This document shows, piece after piece, positions 1 through 7,873 of a stretch of DNA of 64,000 nucleotides. Location: assembly GCA_963692465.1 (NCBI GenBank), contig OY829943.1, forward strand, positions 2,046,001 to 2,110,000, read 5' to 3'. Each line of letters opens with the position of its first letter. The first letter of the stretch is position 1. Under the pieces are notes generated by a model. The model was given only the letters and a program-made list of their open reading frames with translations. It had not been told where the DNA came from and searched no databases. A program made the translations under genes and the position numbers. The DNA is from JAUZOB01 sp963692465 (lineage in GTDB: Bacteria > Bacteroidota > Bacteroidia > Bacteroidales > Prolixibacteraceae).

Positions 1-3000
1 ACGAATAGGTTGTTCCTCCTGAGAAATCAGCATGAAGATCAATTCCTTTCCAAGCAACACCAAAATTAAGTCCCATATTTACAATAGGAGTTGATCCTTC
101 AGCGTATCCAATGGGTCTTTCATCATATTGATTAATGACTCCATCGCCGTTTACATCTTTATAGATTAAATCGCCAGGGCGTTGGGATTTATTTCCTTGT
201 CCGTCGTTGTTGATTTTGTAATTATTGATTTCATCGTATGATTTAAATTGTCCGGTTGCCTGGTACCCCCAGAATATTCCGGTCCATCTTTCTTCTCCTG
301 AGTTACGATAGTAATCCCATGAATTATTGAATTTTGGCTTGTAAGAACTTAAGAATTTAGTTCTTGAGTAAGAAAGATTTCCTCCGATTGAGTAGTTTAC
401 ATCTCCTGTTTTTCCATAATAAACGATAGAACCTTCACCTCCCATTTGGGCATCACTGTTTACATTCTCATCAGGAAGAGAATATCCAACTTCGTCAGGA
501 ATCAGAATATCGTATTTTTGTCCCCGTAATCCAGTTCTTTTGCGATGGAAATAGTCTAACGTTCCGGAAACTTTTCCATTCCAGAGAGTGAAATCAACTC
601 CGATGTTTTTCATTGTACTGGTATACCAAGAAAGGTTTGAAATTGCGGGGCCCCGGTCTCGGATTCCTTTGTAAACAGTTCCATCAAGAATTACAGTTGA
701 GGAAGGATAGTTGTATCCAGAGATATAGGTGAAATCGGAATCTCCGATTCCATTGTTGTCATCACCCAGTTTCCCGATCGAGGCACGTAATTTGAAATCG
801 GTAAGTACAGAATTCAATCCGGTCAGTGATTTATAAAAATTTTCATTGGTTATTCTCCAACCAGCAGAAGCGGAAGGGAAGAAACCCCAACGGTTATTTG
901 GAGCGAACTTAGAAGAGCCATCGCGACGTCCGGCTACTTCGACATAATATTTGTTGTCGTAGTTATAATTTAATCGTCCGATATATCCAATACGGGCTTC
1001 TTCCCAAGATGCGTCATCGTATTCATCCATGGATGAGAATTGAATAATATTTAGTTCATTTACAGGAGGTACGTCATGTACGTAGACTGTCAATTCTTTA
1101 CGTTCGGTACGTTCATAGACAAAAGTTGCTCCGATAGTGCTTTTCCCGAATGTGTTATTGTAGTTTAATTGACCTTGAGTATTACTTTCAATTACTTTAT
1201 GGGTTCCCCGTTCCTGCCATGGATTGGAACTTCCACCGGTTCTTTCGTATGTTTTTGTGTCGGGGTAATAAGTATAAGCATCGTAAGTATATTCATGATT
1301 ATTTTTAAGTTCGTCGGCATAATAATAGGAATACATACCTCTTGCGGTCAGTCCTTTGATCGGGAATTGGTATTCGGCATCGAAATTGGTTTGTAAAACC
1401 CGCCAGTCTTCACGGTATTTTCCAGAAGTGGCATAATTCATTAGTCCCCAGTTTGTGTCATTGTGACCAATATCATTAAGGTATGCTGGATTATCATTGG
1501 CGTAGGCACGTTCTGTCGGACGATTACGGAGTAGAGCGAAGATAGGGCCCCAGTAATCATCAGTTCCCGGAATTCCAGGATTCTGACGGGACTCGATTCT
1601 TCCGTTAATTTGCATTCCGACTTTAAGATTATTAGCGACCTTGGCTTCTATATTACTTTGAATATTATCCCGTTTAAAAAGGAATTGGTCTCCATAGACT
1701 GAATTTTGATCTAAATGAGTATAAGAGAAATAGTAATTGATTTTATCTGAACCACCTGTCGCATCAACATGCACAGATGTTTGAGGAGCATCTCCTTTAA
1801 CGATAAAATCATACCAGTCGAAACTTTTGTATCCGTAATCAGTTCCGGCTTTCCATTTGGCAAGCTCGCTTTTAGTGATATCTGTGTGTCCGTATTGATT
1901 CATTTCGGCATCCGCTTTTCCCTGCATCCACTCGTAAGCGTTAGTCGTTTTAGGGAAACGGGTCCAGTTTTGCCAACCGGTATAGATGTCTGCATTGATA
2001 ACACAAGGAGAGCCGGTTTTTCCTCTTTTTGTTGTGACAACAACCACTCCATTTGCAGCACGTGCTCCATAAATGGCAGCAGAGGCATCTTTCAAAACAG
2101 AAATACTTTCAATATCATTTGGGGAGATATTATTAAACTGTCCTTCATCCTTTGCAATGCCATCAATGATATATAATGGAGAGCCCATGTTACGAATCTG
2201 AATGCTTGCACTGGAACCGGGACGGGAATCGGTCATTCTGAAACTAACGCCAGCCAGTTTTCCTGCTAAGTCGGTACTTGCAGTTGTTCCGTGTACCCGG
2301 TCAAGATCTTTACTATTGACACTTGTAATCGCACCGGTTATTGATTCTTTCTTCTGAGTCCCATATCCGACGGCAACGACTTCCTGAAGGGTTGTGTTTT
2401 CGCTGGTTAGTTTAACATTCAATTCACTCCGGCCTTTCAGCGCTATTTCCTGAGATTTCATTCCGATAAAAGAAAACATGAGAGTGCTATTCTGAGATTG
2501 GAGATCAATTGAATACTTTCCTTCAGCATCAGTAATGACTCCGTGGTTACTCCCTTTCATAATGATAGAGACTCCTGGTAGCGGACTTCCGTTTATGTCG
2601 GTGACGGTTCCTTTAACTTGAAACAGTTCTTCTTGTTGGATGGATTGGACTTTGCCTTCTATGGTCTGCCGAAGTTGTTTCGGATAGACAACAATTACCT
2701 TGTCTTTAACGGTATATGTTAGGTCTGAGTTGCTAAGAAGGTCGTCAAGAATGTTGCTGATGAGCTTATTTCTGACCCGAAGATTAATGCTGCGATGAAG
2801 ATTTACATCGTCTGATTTATAAAAAATGGTGAATTCGGATTGTTTTTCAATTGCATTGAAAGCGTCTTTAATTGATGAGTTATTAAGATTTAGCGTAATT
2901 CTTTTGTTTTGTCCGTATGATGAAGCGGAGGCGCTTAATACAGAAACCAGCAAGAGGCAAATCAAAATTTTCATGGCAAGAAAATATTTGAAGGGTACGC

Positions 3001-3031
3001 CGATACCCTTATAAAAATGAAATTTTTTCAT
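1..3031 (-). CDS. SusC/RagA family TonB-dependent outer-membrane receptor with N-terminal STN domain (3' end outside window)
   Basis: This is the outer-membrane transporter of a SusCD-type glycan uptake system; it should import oligosaccharides with energy from TonB. Translating the minus strand from the ATG at 3031 gives a signal peptide ending near ASSYGQ (residue 41). A secretin/STN domain follows (about 42-115), used for signalling to a FecR anti-sigma factor, then a carboxypeptidase-regulatory-like beta-sandwich (about 130-210, GSPLPGVSI) and the TonB plug (LKDASAAIYGARAANG, then VVVVTTKRGKTG). The barrel runs to the left edge without a stop. A second ATG at 2974 also gives a signal peptide, but the longer basic leader MKKFHFYKGIG is typical of STN-type SusC proteins, so 3031 is preferred. 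fecR lies 123 bp upstream, so the sigma/FecR pair probably controls this gene. The substrate cannot be deduced; the partner SusD must lie left of the window. Confidence 0.95.
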   Translation of the reverse strand, partial: MKKFHFYKGIGVPFKYFLAMKILICLLLVSVLSASASSYGQNKRITLNLNNSSIKDAFNAIEKQSEFTIFYKSDDVNLHRSINLRVRNKLISNILDDLLSNSDLTYTVKDKVIVVYPKQLRQTIEGKVQSIQQEELFQVKGTVTDINGSPLPGVSIIMKGSNHGVITDAEGKYSIDLQSQNSTLMFSFIGMKSQEIALKGRSELNVKLTSENTTLQEVVAVGYGTQKKESITGAITSVNSKDLDRVHGTTASTDLAGKLAGVSFRMTDSRPGSSASIQIRNMGSPLYIIDGIAKDEGQFNNISPNDIESISVLKDASAAIYGARAANGVVVVTTKRGKTGSPCVINADIYTGWQNWTRFPKTTNAYEWMQGKADAEMNQYGHTDITKSELAKWKAGTDYGYKSFDWYDFIVKGDAPQTSVHVDATGGSDKINYYFSYTHLDQNSVYGDQFLFKRDNIQSNIEAKVANNLKVGMQINGRIESRQNPGIPGTDDYWGPIFALLRNRPTERAYANDNPAYLNDIGHNDTNWGLMNYATSGKYREDWRVLQTNFDAEYQFPIKGLTARGMYSYYYADELKNNHEYTYDAYTYYPDTKTYERTGGSSNPWQERGTHKVIESNTQGQLNYNNTFGKSTIGATFVYERTERKELTVYVHDVPPVNELNIIQFSSMDEYDDASWEEARIGYIGRLNYNYDNKYYVEVAGRRDGSSKFAPNNRWGFFPSASAGWRITNENFYKSLTGLNSVLTDFKLRASIGKLGDDNNGIGDSDFTYISGYNYPSSTVILDGTVYKGIRDRGPAISNLSWYTSTMKNIGVDFTLWNGKVSGTLDYFHRKRTGLRGQKYDILIPDEVGYSLPDENVNSDAQMGGEGSIVYYGKTGDVNYSIGGNLSYSRTKFLSSYKPKFNNSWDYYRNSGEERWTGIFWGYQATGQFKSYDEINNYKINNDGQGNKSQRPGDLIYKDVNGDGVINQYDERPIGYAEGSTPIVNMGLNFGVAWKGIDLHADFSGGTTYS

Positions 3032-3085
3032 AGTTTTGTTTAGTTTAGAATTAGTTCTGTTTTATTAATTCAAACGATTTTTTCT

Positions 3086-3110
3086 AGGGGAATGCGGCCA
3101 ACATTCCCCT
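3086..3110 (-). other. Intercistronic hairpin between fecR and susC
   Basis: A perfect 9-bp inverted repeat (AGGGGAATG at 3086-3094, CATTCCCCT at 3102-3110) with a 7-base loop lies in the 123-bp gap between fecR and susC. In the minus-strand transcript it is not followed by a T-run, so it is not a classical terminator in that direction. It could be an mRNA processing or stability element that separates susC expression from the upstream regulator gene. The hairpin is seen directly; its role is inferred. Confidence 0.5.
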
Positions 3111-3154
3111 TTTAACCTTCCCTGGTGCAGTGAATGTTAAAAAGGACGATTTTG

Positions 3155-4150
3155 TTATTTCATAGGCATTTCTTTTTTAAAAATATTTAGTTTTCTATCG
3201 GTTAATTTATAATCAACCGGTGTTGTTGTTTTGATAATGTCAAGGACTTGCCAGATGGTTTCTGCGTTTTTGAATTTTCCGGTATAACGGATACTGTACA
3301 ATGAAGTATCTGCTAGTGTTACCTGAACATCATACCATCGCGATAGGCGGAGGCATAGTTCCTTAAACGGGATATCCTCAAAGACAAAAACATTGTCTTT
3401 CCATGCTGTTTCTAATTCTGTGTTTTGTCGGTCAACGAAGAATTTTTTTAAATTTGGATGATAACCGATTCTTTCTCCGGGTGTTAACTGATAAATTGGA
3501 GTGTTGTCTTTACCCAGAATTTGAATAACTCCTTTTACCAAAGTTGTTTCAACCCTACGAAAATTTGAATAAGCCATTACATTGAATTCTGTTCCGAGAA
3601 CTTTAATGGAATAGTCTCTGGTTTTGACAATAAAAGGGTGTTGATCGTCATGGGCTACTTTGAAAAATGCTTCTCCTTCGATAAGGCTTACCTGTCGGTT
3701 GTTTTTGTTAAAGTTTACCGGGTATTTTAATACGCTTTCAGAATTGATCCATATTTTAGTTCCGTCTGGTAGTTCCAGTTGTGTTTTTTGTCCTTTAGGA
3801 ACGATGGTTTTATAGTAAGCTGTTACGTTCGGGGTATTGCTCTGTTTGTTTAAGTACCAGAAACTGCAAAAGGCGACTAAGAATATTGCGGCATAACGAA
3901 GAAGCGAATAAAAGAAGGGGCTTGTTTTTCTCTGAGAGGAGGGGGCGAACAATCTTTTTCTTAATCTGTTCCATGATTCGTCGGTTTCAGGCTGAAAAGA
4001 AATATAGTGCTGATCGTACTTTTGAAATTCTTTTGCTGCCTGGGAATCAGACAGTATGACCTCTCTTAGCGTAAGTTCTTCCGCTTCAGTTGTCTTCCCT
4101 GAATAGTATTTTTGAAAAAGTTGCTCAATGGGTATGTTATGAACCGACAT
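3155..4150 (-). CDS. FecR-family anti-sigma factor
   Basis: This is an inner-membrane anti-sigma factor that relays a substrate signal from the STN domain of its SusC receptor to an ECF sigma factor. At 331 residues it has the usual order: a cytoplasmic N-terminal sigma-binding region (about 1-85), one transmembrane helix (about 86-104, YAAIFLVAFCSFWYL), the periplasmic FecR domain (about 115-220, with LPDGTKIWINSESVLKYP) and a C-terminal DUF4974 domain (about 255-325, FKELCLRLSRWYDVQV). AGAGG lies just upstream of the ATG. The cognate sigma factor is probably the gene at 5334-5948, although a YitT gene separates them. The target receptor is probably the SusC directly downstream. Confidence 0.95.
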   Translation of the reverse strand: MSVHNIPIEQLFQKYYSGKTTEAEELTLREVILSDSQAAKEFQKYDQHYISFQPETDESWNRLRKRLFAPSSQRKTSPFFYSLLRYAAIFLVAFCSFWYLNKQSNTPNVTAYYKTIVPKGQKTQLELPDGTKIWINSESVLKYPVNFNKNNRQVSLIEGEAFFKVAHDDQHPFIVKTRDYSIKVLGTEFNVMAYSNFRRVETTLVKGVIQILGKDNTPIYQLTPGERIGYHPNLKKFFVDRQNTELETAWKDNVFVFEDIPFKELCLRLSRWYDVQVTLADTSLYSIRYTGKFKNAETIWQVLDIIKTTTPVDYKLTDRKLNIFKKEMPMK

Positions 4151-4256
4151 ATTTTCCTCTTTACACCACTAATACAACGAGCACAAGAAAAACCCGCATA
4201 GCGAGAGTTATTATTTTTATCTTGATGTGAAAAAGTTGTGTAACGGAAGGGAAGAT

Positions 4257-5225
4257 CTAATCTTTGATTGATCTTTTCTTGATCATACCGCCCTGTGTTT
4301 CTTTGATAATTTGGGTAATAATAAAAGCTTCAGGATCTATTCTTTTAATTTCGGTTATAAGTTTTCGGGCTTCGAGTCGAGTGATGACAGTGAATAATAT
4401 GTCAATATCATTGAGCACTTCTCTGCTTTGTCCGAAACCTCTTTTCCCTTTGTAGATTGTCACTCCGTGTCCCAGTTCATTGACAATCATACTCCTTATT
4501 TCTTCTGCTTTGAGTGAGATAATGCTGACTCCGGTGTATTCTTCTAATCCTTCGACAATAAAATCGACTGTCTTTGCAGCGGCTAAATATGTAAGTATTG
4601 CATAGAGAGCAATTTCAAAAGAAATAAGATAAGCTGCGGCTGAGAAGATTAGAAGGTTGATTATCAGAATTACATCTCCAATGGTCACTTTAAATTTGCG
4701 GCTTAGAAAGATAGCCAGCACTTCGGTCCCATCCATTACTGCACCGCCACGTACGGATAATCCGATTCCGGCGCCAAGAAAGAAGCCTCCGAACATTGCA
4801 ATTAATAATTTATCATGGGTGATAATTGGGAAGGGGACTGTAGCGGTTACTAGAGCCAATCCCAAAATTGCGAAAACTGTCCGGATAGCAAATGACCGGC
4901 TTATAAGTTTGCTTCCAATCAGGATAAAAGGGATGTTAATGACAATTAATAATATAGGGAGAGATATTGATGTCAGTTCCGAAATGAGCAATGAGATACC
5001 AGTGGCTCCGCCGTCGATAAATTTACTGGGAAGGAGAAATCCTCTCAATCCAAAGCCTGCGCTCATAATTCCTAGAATGATTAGTAAAACGTCGGATAGC
5101 CAATGACGGGTTTTTATTAAAGAATTATTGATATTTCGGGACTCTTTCCAGTTCAGATCATTATCTTTTTTGCCTTTGCGAGACTGAATGTTTTGAAGAA
5201 TAATATAGTTCCAGATTGGGTTCAT
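4257..5225 (-). CDS. YitT family membrane protein (DUF161/DUF2179)
   Basis: This 322-residue protein has a polar N-terminus of about 38 residues, then five or six hydrophobic segments (about 42-215) with family motifs such as LRGFLLPSKFIDGGATGISLL and GAGIGLSVRGGAVMDGTE. A soluble C-terminal DUF2179 domain of about 80 residues follows (VSIISLKAEEIRSMIVNELG). YitT proteins are widespread inner-membrane proteins without an agreed transport or signalling function. It lies between the FecR and ECF sigma genes on the same strand, with 106-bp and 108-bp gaps, splitting what is normally an adjacent pair. It may simply be an insertion in the cluster; nothing in the sequence links it to glycan uptake. 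The N-terminal ATG at 5225 is the only upstream in-frame start seen. Confidence 0.92.
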   Translation of the reverse strand: MNPIWNYIILQNIQSRKGKKDNDLNWKESRNINNSLIKTRHWLSDVLLIILGIMSAGFGLRGFLLPSKFIDGGATGISLLISELTSISLPILLIVINIPFILIGSKLISRSFAIRTVFAILGLALVTATVPFPIITHDKLLIAMFGGFFLGAGIGLSVRGGAVMDGTEVLAIFLSRKFKVTIGDVILIINLLIFSAAAYLISFEIALYAILTYLAAAKTVDFIVEGLEEYTGVSIISLKAEEIRSMIVNELGHGVTIYKGKRGFGQSREVLNDIDILFTVITRLEARKLITEIKRIDPEAFIITQIIKETQGGMIKKRSIKD

Positions 5226-5333
5226 TTAATGTTTTTTTATGGTATGTTTTTTGAATAAAAAAAGAGGGAGTAGAATCATTGAGCAATATAACAAAAAGGT
5301 AACTTTCTGCCAAGGAGGATGTTCTGTAACTAT

Positions 5334-5948
5334 TTAGGAATTGAAGAAGATTCGGAATATCATGAGCAGAATAAACGGACGATTGTGCATTTCCCGACGA
5401 AGAATTTTCATGGCATGAGAAATATGTTTCTCTACCGTTTTAATATTAATATTAAGAAGCTCGGCAATTTCCTTGTTCTTTAATTTTTGAAAACGACTAA
5501 GTTCGAAGACTTTTTTACACTGAGGGGGAAGGGTTTCGATAATCTGATGTACTTCTTGTAATAGAGCTGATTTAAGCTTTGTGATTTCGTCTTCTTCGAG
5601 GAAGTTGGTCAGAAATAATTCCTGAGATGAATTTTCATAAGTGGCATATTCAAGGTAGCGCTGCTGAACTTTTTGTTTCTTTAGATAGTTGAGGCAATGA
5701 TTGCGGAGAGAAAGGAAAATCCATGATTTGAGATTTCCCGATTCATTGATTGTTCCCCGGTTTTCCCAGAGTAGAGAAAAAGTATCTTGCACAAAATCTT
5801 CGGCGCAAGCTTCATCCCCAACCAGACGAATTGTAAAAAGTCGTAGTCGCGGATAATATTTACGAAAAAAAAGTTCAAAGGCTTCAATGTCACCTTCTTT
5901 AATCCGACGTTGTAGCGTTGTCGATTCGTTTGTTAGTTCGGTCTGCAT
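5334..5948 (-). CDS. ECF-type RNA polymerase sigma-70 factor, Bacteroides expansion family
   Basis: This 204-residue protein directs RNA polymerase to a small regulon, most often a SusCD locus. Sigma region 2 is at about 20-90 (FFRKYYPRLRLFTIRLVG, then AEDFVQDTFSLLWENR and LKSWIFLSLRNHCLNYLKK). Region 4 with a helix-turn-helix is at about 125-185 (LPPQCKKVFELSRFQKLKNK, then EIAELLNINIKTVEKHISHA). The C-terminal tail is hydrophobic (PFILLMIFRIFF), which is common in this family. It is on the same strand as the FecR and STN-SusC genes downstream and probably forms a sigma/anti-sigma/receptor trio with them. An intervening YitT gene makes the pairing less certain than usual. Confidence 0.95.
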   Translation of the reverse strand: MQTELTNESTTLQRRIKEGDIEAFELFFRKYYPRLRLFTIRLVGDEACAEDFVQDTFSLLWENRGTINESGNLKSWIFLSLRNHCLNYLKKQKVQQRYLEYATYENSSQELFLTNFLEEDEITKLKSALLQEVHQIIETLPPQCKKVFELSRFQKLKNKEIAELLNINIKTVEKHISHAMKILRREMHNRPFILLMIFRIFFNS

Positions 5949-6417
5949 AAAAAGGTTACTCTCTTTTTGAGACGGTTGATAATCGAAGTTTAAAAGTAAG
6001 GGTATAAAATGAGAATGTAAAATTTAGTATTGGTAAAAGTATTTTTGCGAAGAATATTATTTTATTGTTGTTGACTTATAGGATAGTTCTATTTGGCTGG
6101 TTTTGATTTCGTACAGAGCTTTTCATGGAAATGCTACAGAAGTCGTTTTTACGGATGAATTATAAATTTTAGGTTGTCGAATAGGTAGTTGTGCGGGGGA
6201 AATCAGATAGAGGAAGGAGAAAAAACAAAGAAAAAGACTAGTGGAGATTTTCTGATTCATTATGTCTTGTATTAGATGTTCTTATTAGAAAGAGTCTAGT
6301 CCCGAGTGTTTTGGATATTCTTGCAAGAGAATGTTTATATTTGATTCCTTTTTTTCGAACCGGAATATTTAATGGAAAAGGAAGGAAGGAAGGGTCTTGT
6401 TTTTAAAAAAGCAAAGA
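5949..6417. other. Divergent intergenic region, no gene seen
   Basis: This stretch separates the minus-strand sigma gene from the plus-strand peptidase gene. No credible open frame or RNA gene was seen. The right end holds a candidate promoter (listed separately) and a purine-rich GGAAGGAAGGAAGGG run at 6381-6394 just before the peptidase start. The left part should hold the promoter of the sigma factor, but no clear match to TAnnTTTG with a -33 TTG was found on the minus strand. Confidence 0.6.
6309..6343 (+). promoter_or_regulatory. Candidate Bacteroidota promoter for the S37-type peptidase gene
   Basis: TTTTG at 6309-6313 and TATATTTG at 6336-6343 match the Bacteroidota -33 TTG and -7 TAnnTTTG boxes, 22 bases apart. 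A transcript would begin near 6350, giving a leader of about 70 bases before the peptidase start. Confidence 0.45.
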
Positions 6418-7770
6418 ATGAAAAGAAATTTATATGGACTGTTGCGCCTGTTCCTGATTGCTTTCTTGTTTTCGGTCTTTTCTCCGGTAATGCAGGGCGT
6501 TGAGCGACTTCAGGCTTCTGGTTTACATTTGCAGCAGAAAGAAATGATTTTGTTTGGCAGGCTGAAAGCTTTACCAGGAGTCGTTGAAGTTAAGAAACTC
6601 GAATGTGATAGTCTTTTTAAGGAAAAGTACCTAGTTGTTTTGAAACAACAGCTTGATCCGGAGAATCCGGCAGCAGGCATGTTTAATCAGCGAATATTTG
6701 TTTCACATCTTGATTTCTCTGCTCCGGTGGTTTTGGTTACCGAAGGCTATTATGCAGATTATGCGTCAAAGCCGAAGTATGTGGAAGAGTTATCCGGAAT
6801 GTTTAAGACAAATCAGATTTGCGTTGAACATCGTTATTTTGGGAAGTCGAAACCGGATTCAATTGATTGGAAGTATCTGACCGCTGAAAATGCAGCATAT
6901 GATGATCATCGGGTTATTGAGCTATTTAAAACAATTTATAGCGGGAAATGGATTTCTACCGGGATAAGTAAAGGCGGACAGACGGTTTTGATACACCGGA
7001 CTCTTTATCCCAATGATGTGGATATATCGATTCCTTATGTGGGACCATTAAATTTTGGCGTTGAAGATGGACGGCATGAAAAATTCATTGCGCAAGTCTC
7101 AACATCTGCAGCAAGAGAAAAAGTTCAAAATTTTCAACTTGAAATTCTTAAACGGAGAAAAGCACTAGAACCTCTTTTTATAAAATTTTGTGAATCGAAA
7201 GGATATACGTATCGAATTCCTTATGATGAGGTTTACGACTTTTGTGTTTTAGAGTATTCTTTTGCTTTTTGGCAGTGGGGAACACCGATGGATAAAATAC
7301 CTTCATTGAACTCGGATGATGAAACCTTAATTAAACATCTAATTGAGATTGTGTCTCCTGACTATTTTGCAAAAGAGGGAATCGCACCGACTTTGCCATT
7401 TTTTGTTCAGGCTGCCAAACAATTGGGCTATTATGGATATAATACCCAACCTTTCGCTCATTATTTGAAGATCAAAACAGCCCATGGGTATTTGGCAAGA
7501 ATCTTCTTGCCGGAGGATTATAAACCGACATTTGACCCGACGATTGCTTTACGATGTGCTCGTTTCCTGAAAGAGAAGGATCCGAAGATGATTTTTGTAT
7601 ACGGACAAAATGACCCGTGGTTTGCTTCTGGAGTCTTGATTCCCAGGGGGAAAAAGAATTTGCTTCGCGTGGTTGTCCCTAATGGTAGTCATTTGTCACG
7701 GATTTGTTCGTTGCCTCCTGAGTTGAAGGAAGAGGTGATCGGTCGGATTAAGAATTGGCTGGAAGAGTAG
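6418..7770 (+). CDS. Secreted serine peptidase of the S37 (PS-10) type
   Basis: This is a predicted exported alpha/beta-hydrolase peptidase resembling S37 tripeptidyl aminopeptidases, which take short peptides from protein N-termini. A signal peptide (MKRNLYGLLRLFLIAFLFSV) starts at the ATG at 6418. A TTG seven codons upstream (6397) keeps the frame open and sits close to a purine-rich run, but would only lengthen the leader. The catalytic triad can be placed: the serine in the nucleophile elbow GISKGG (about residue 190), the aspartate in YGQNDPW (about 401) and the histidine in NGSHLSR (about 427). The oxyanion region is near LVTEGYYADY, and EHRYFGKS is also characteristic. The gene is followed 103 bp later by a GH20 gene on the same strand; the two may be co-transcribed for scavenging glycoproteins. 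Confidence 0.88.
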   Translation: MKRNLYGLLRLFLIAFLFSVFSPVMQGVERLQASGLHLQQKEMILFGRLKALPGVVEVKKLECDSLFKEKYLVVLKQQLDPENPAAGMFNQRIFVSHLDFSAPVVLVTEGYYADYASKPKYVEELSGMFKTNQICVEHRYFGKSKPDSIDWKYLTAENAAYDDHRVIELFKTIYSGKWISTGISKGGQTVLIHRTLYPNDVDISIPYVGPLNFGVEDGRHEKFIAQVSTSAAREKVQNFQLEILKRRKALEPLFIKFCESKGYTYRIPYDEVYDFCVLEYSFAFWQWGTPMDKIPSLNSDDETLIKHLIEIVSPDYFAKEGIAPTLPFFVQAAKQLGYYGYNTQPFAHYLKIKTAHGYLARIFLPEDYKPTFDPTIALRCARFLKEKDPKMIFVYGQNDPWFASGVLIPRGKKNLLRVVVPNGSHLSRICSLPPELKEEVIGRIKNWLEE

Positions 7771-7873
7771 CAAAAATGGTTTTTGTAAAATATAGAAGGC
7801 GGTGGAACAACTGACTGATAATTATGAAACCTTTATTAGTTTTGTCGTACCACAAATAACCAATTTAGAAAGA

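Noticed and set aside
1769..2176. Plus-strand frame of 135 codons opposite the SusC gene
   Set aside because: It is antisense to the plug domain of a clear SusC receptor.
6231..6310. Weak inverted repeat GACTAG/CTAGTC in the region before the peptidase gene
   Set aside because: Only six base pairs over a long spacing; expected by chance.
6397..6417. TTG start of the S37-type peptidase seven codons upstream
   Set aside because: The ATG at 6418 gives a cleaner signal peptide; the TTG is only 2-4 bases from the purine run.
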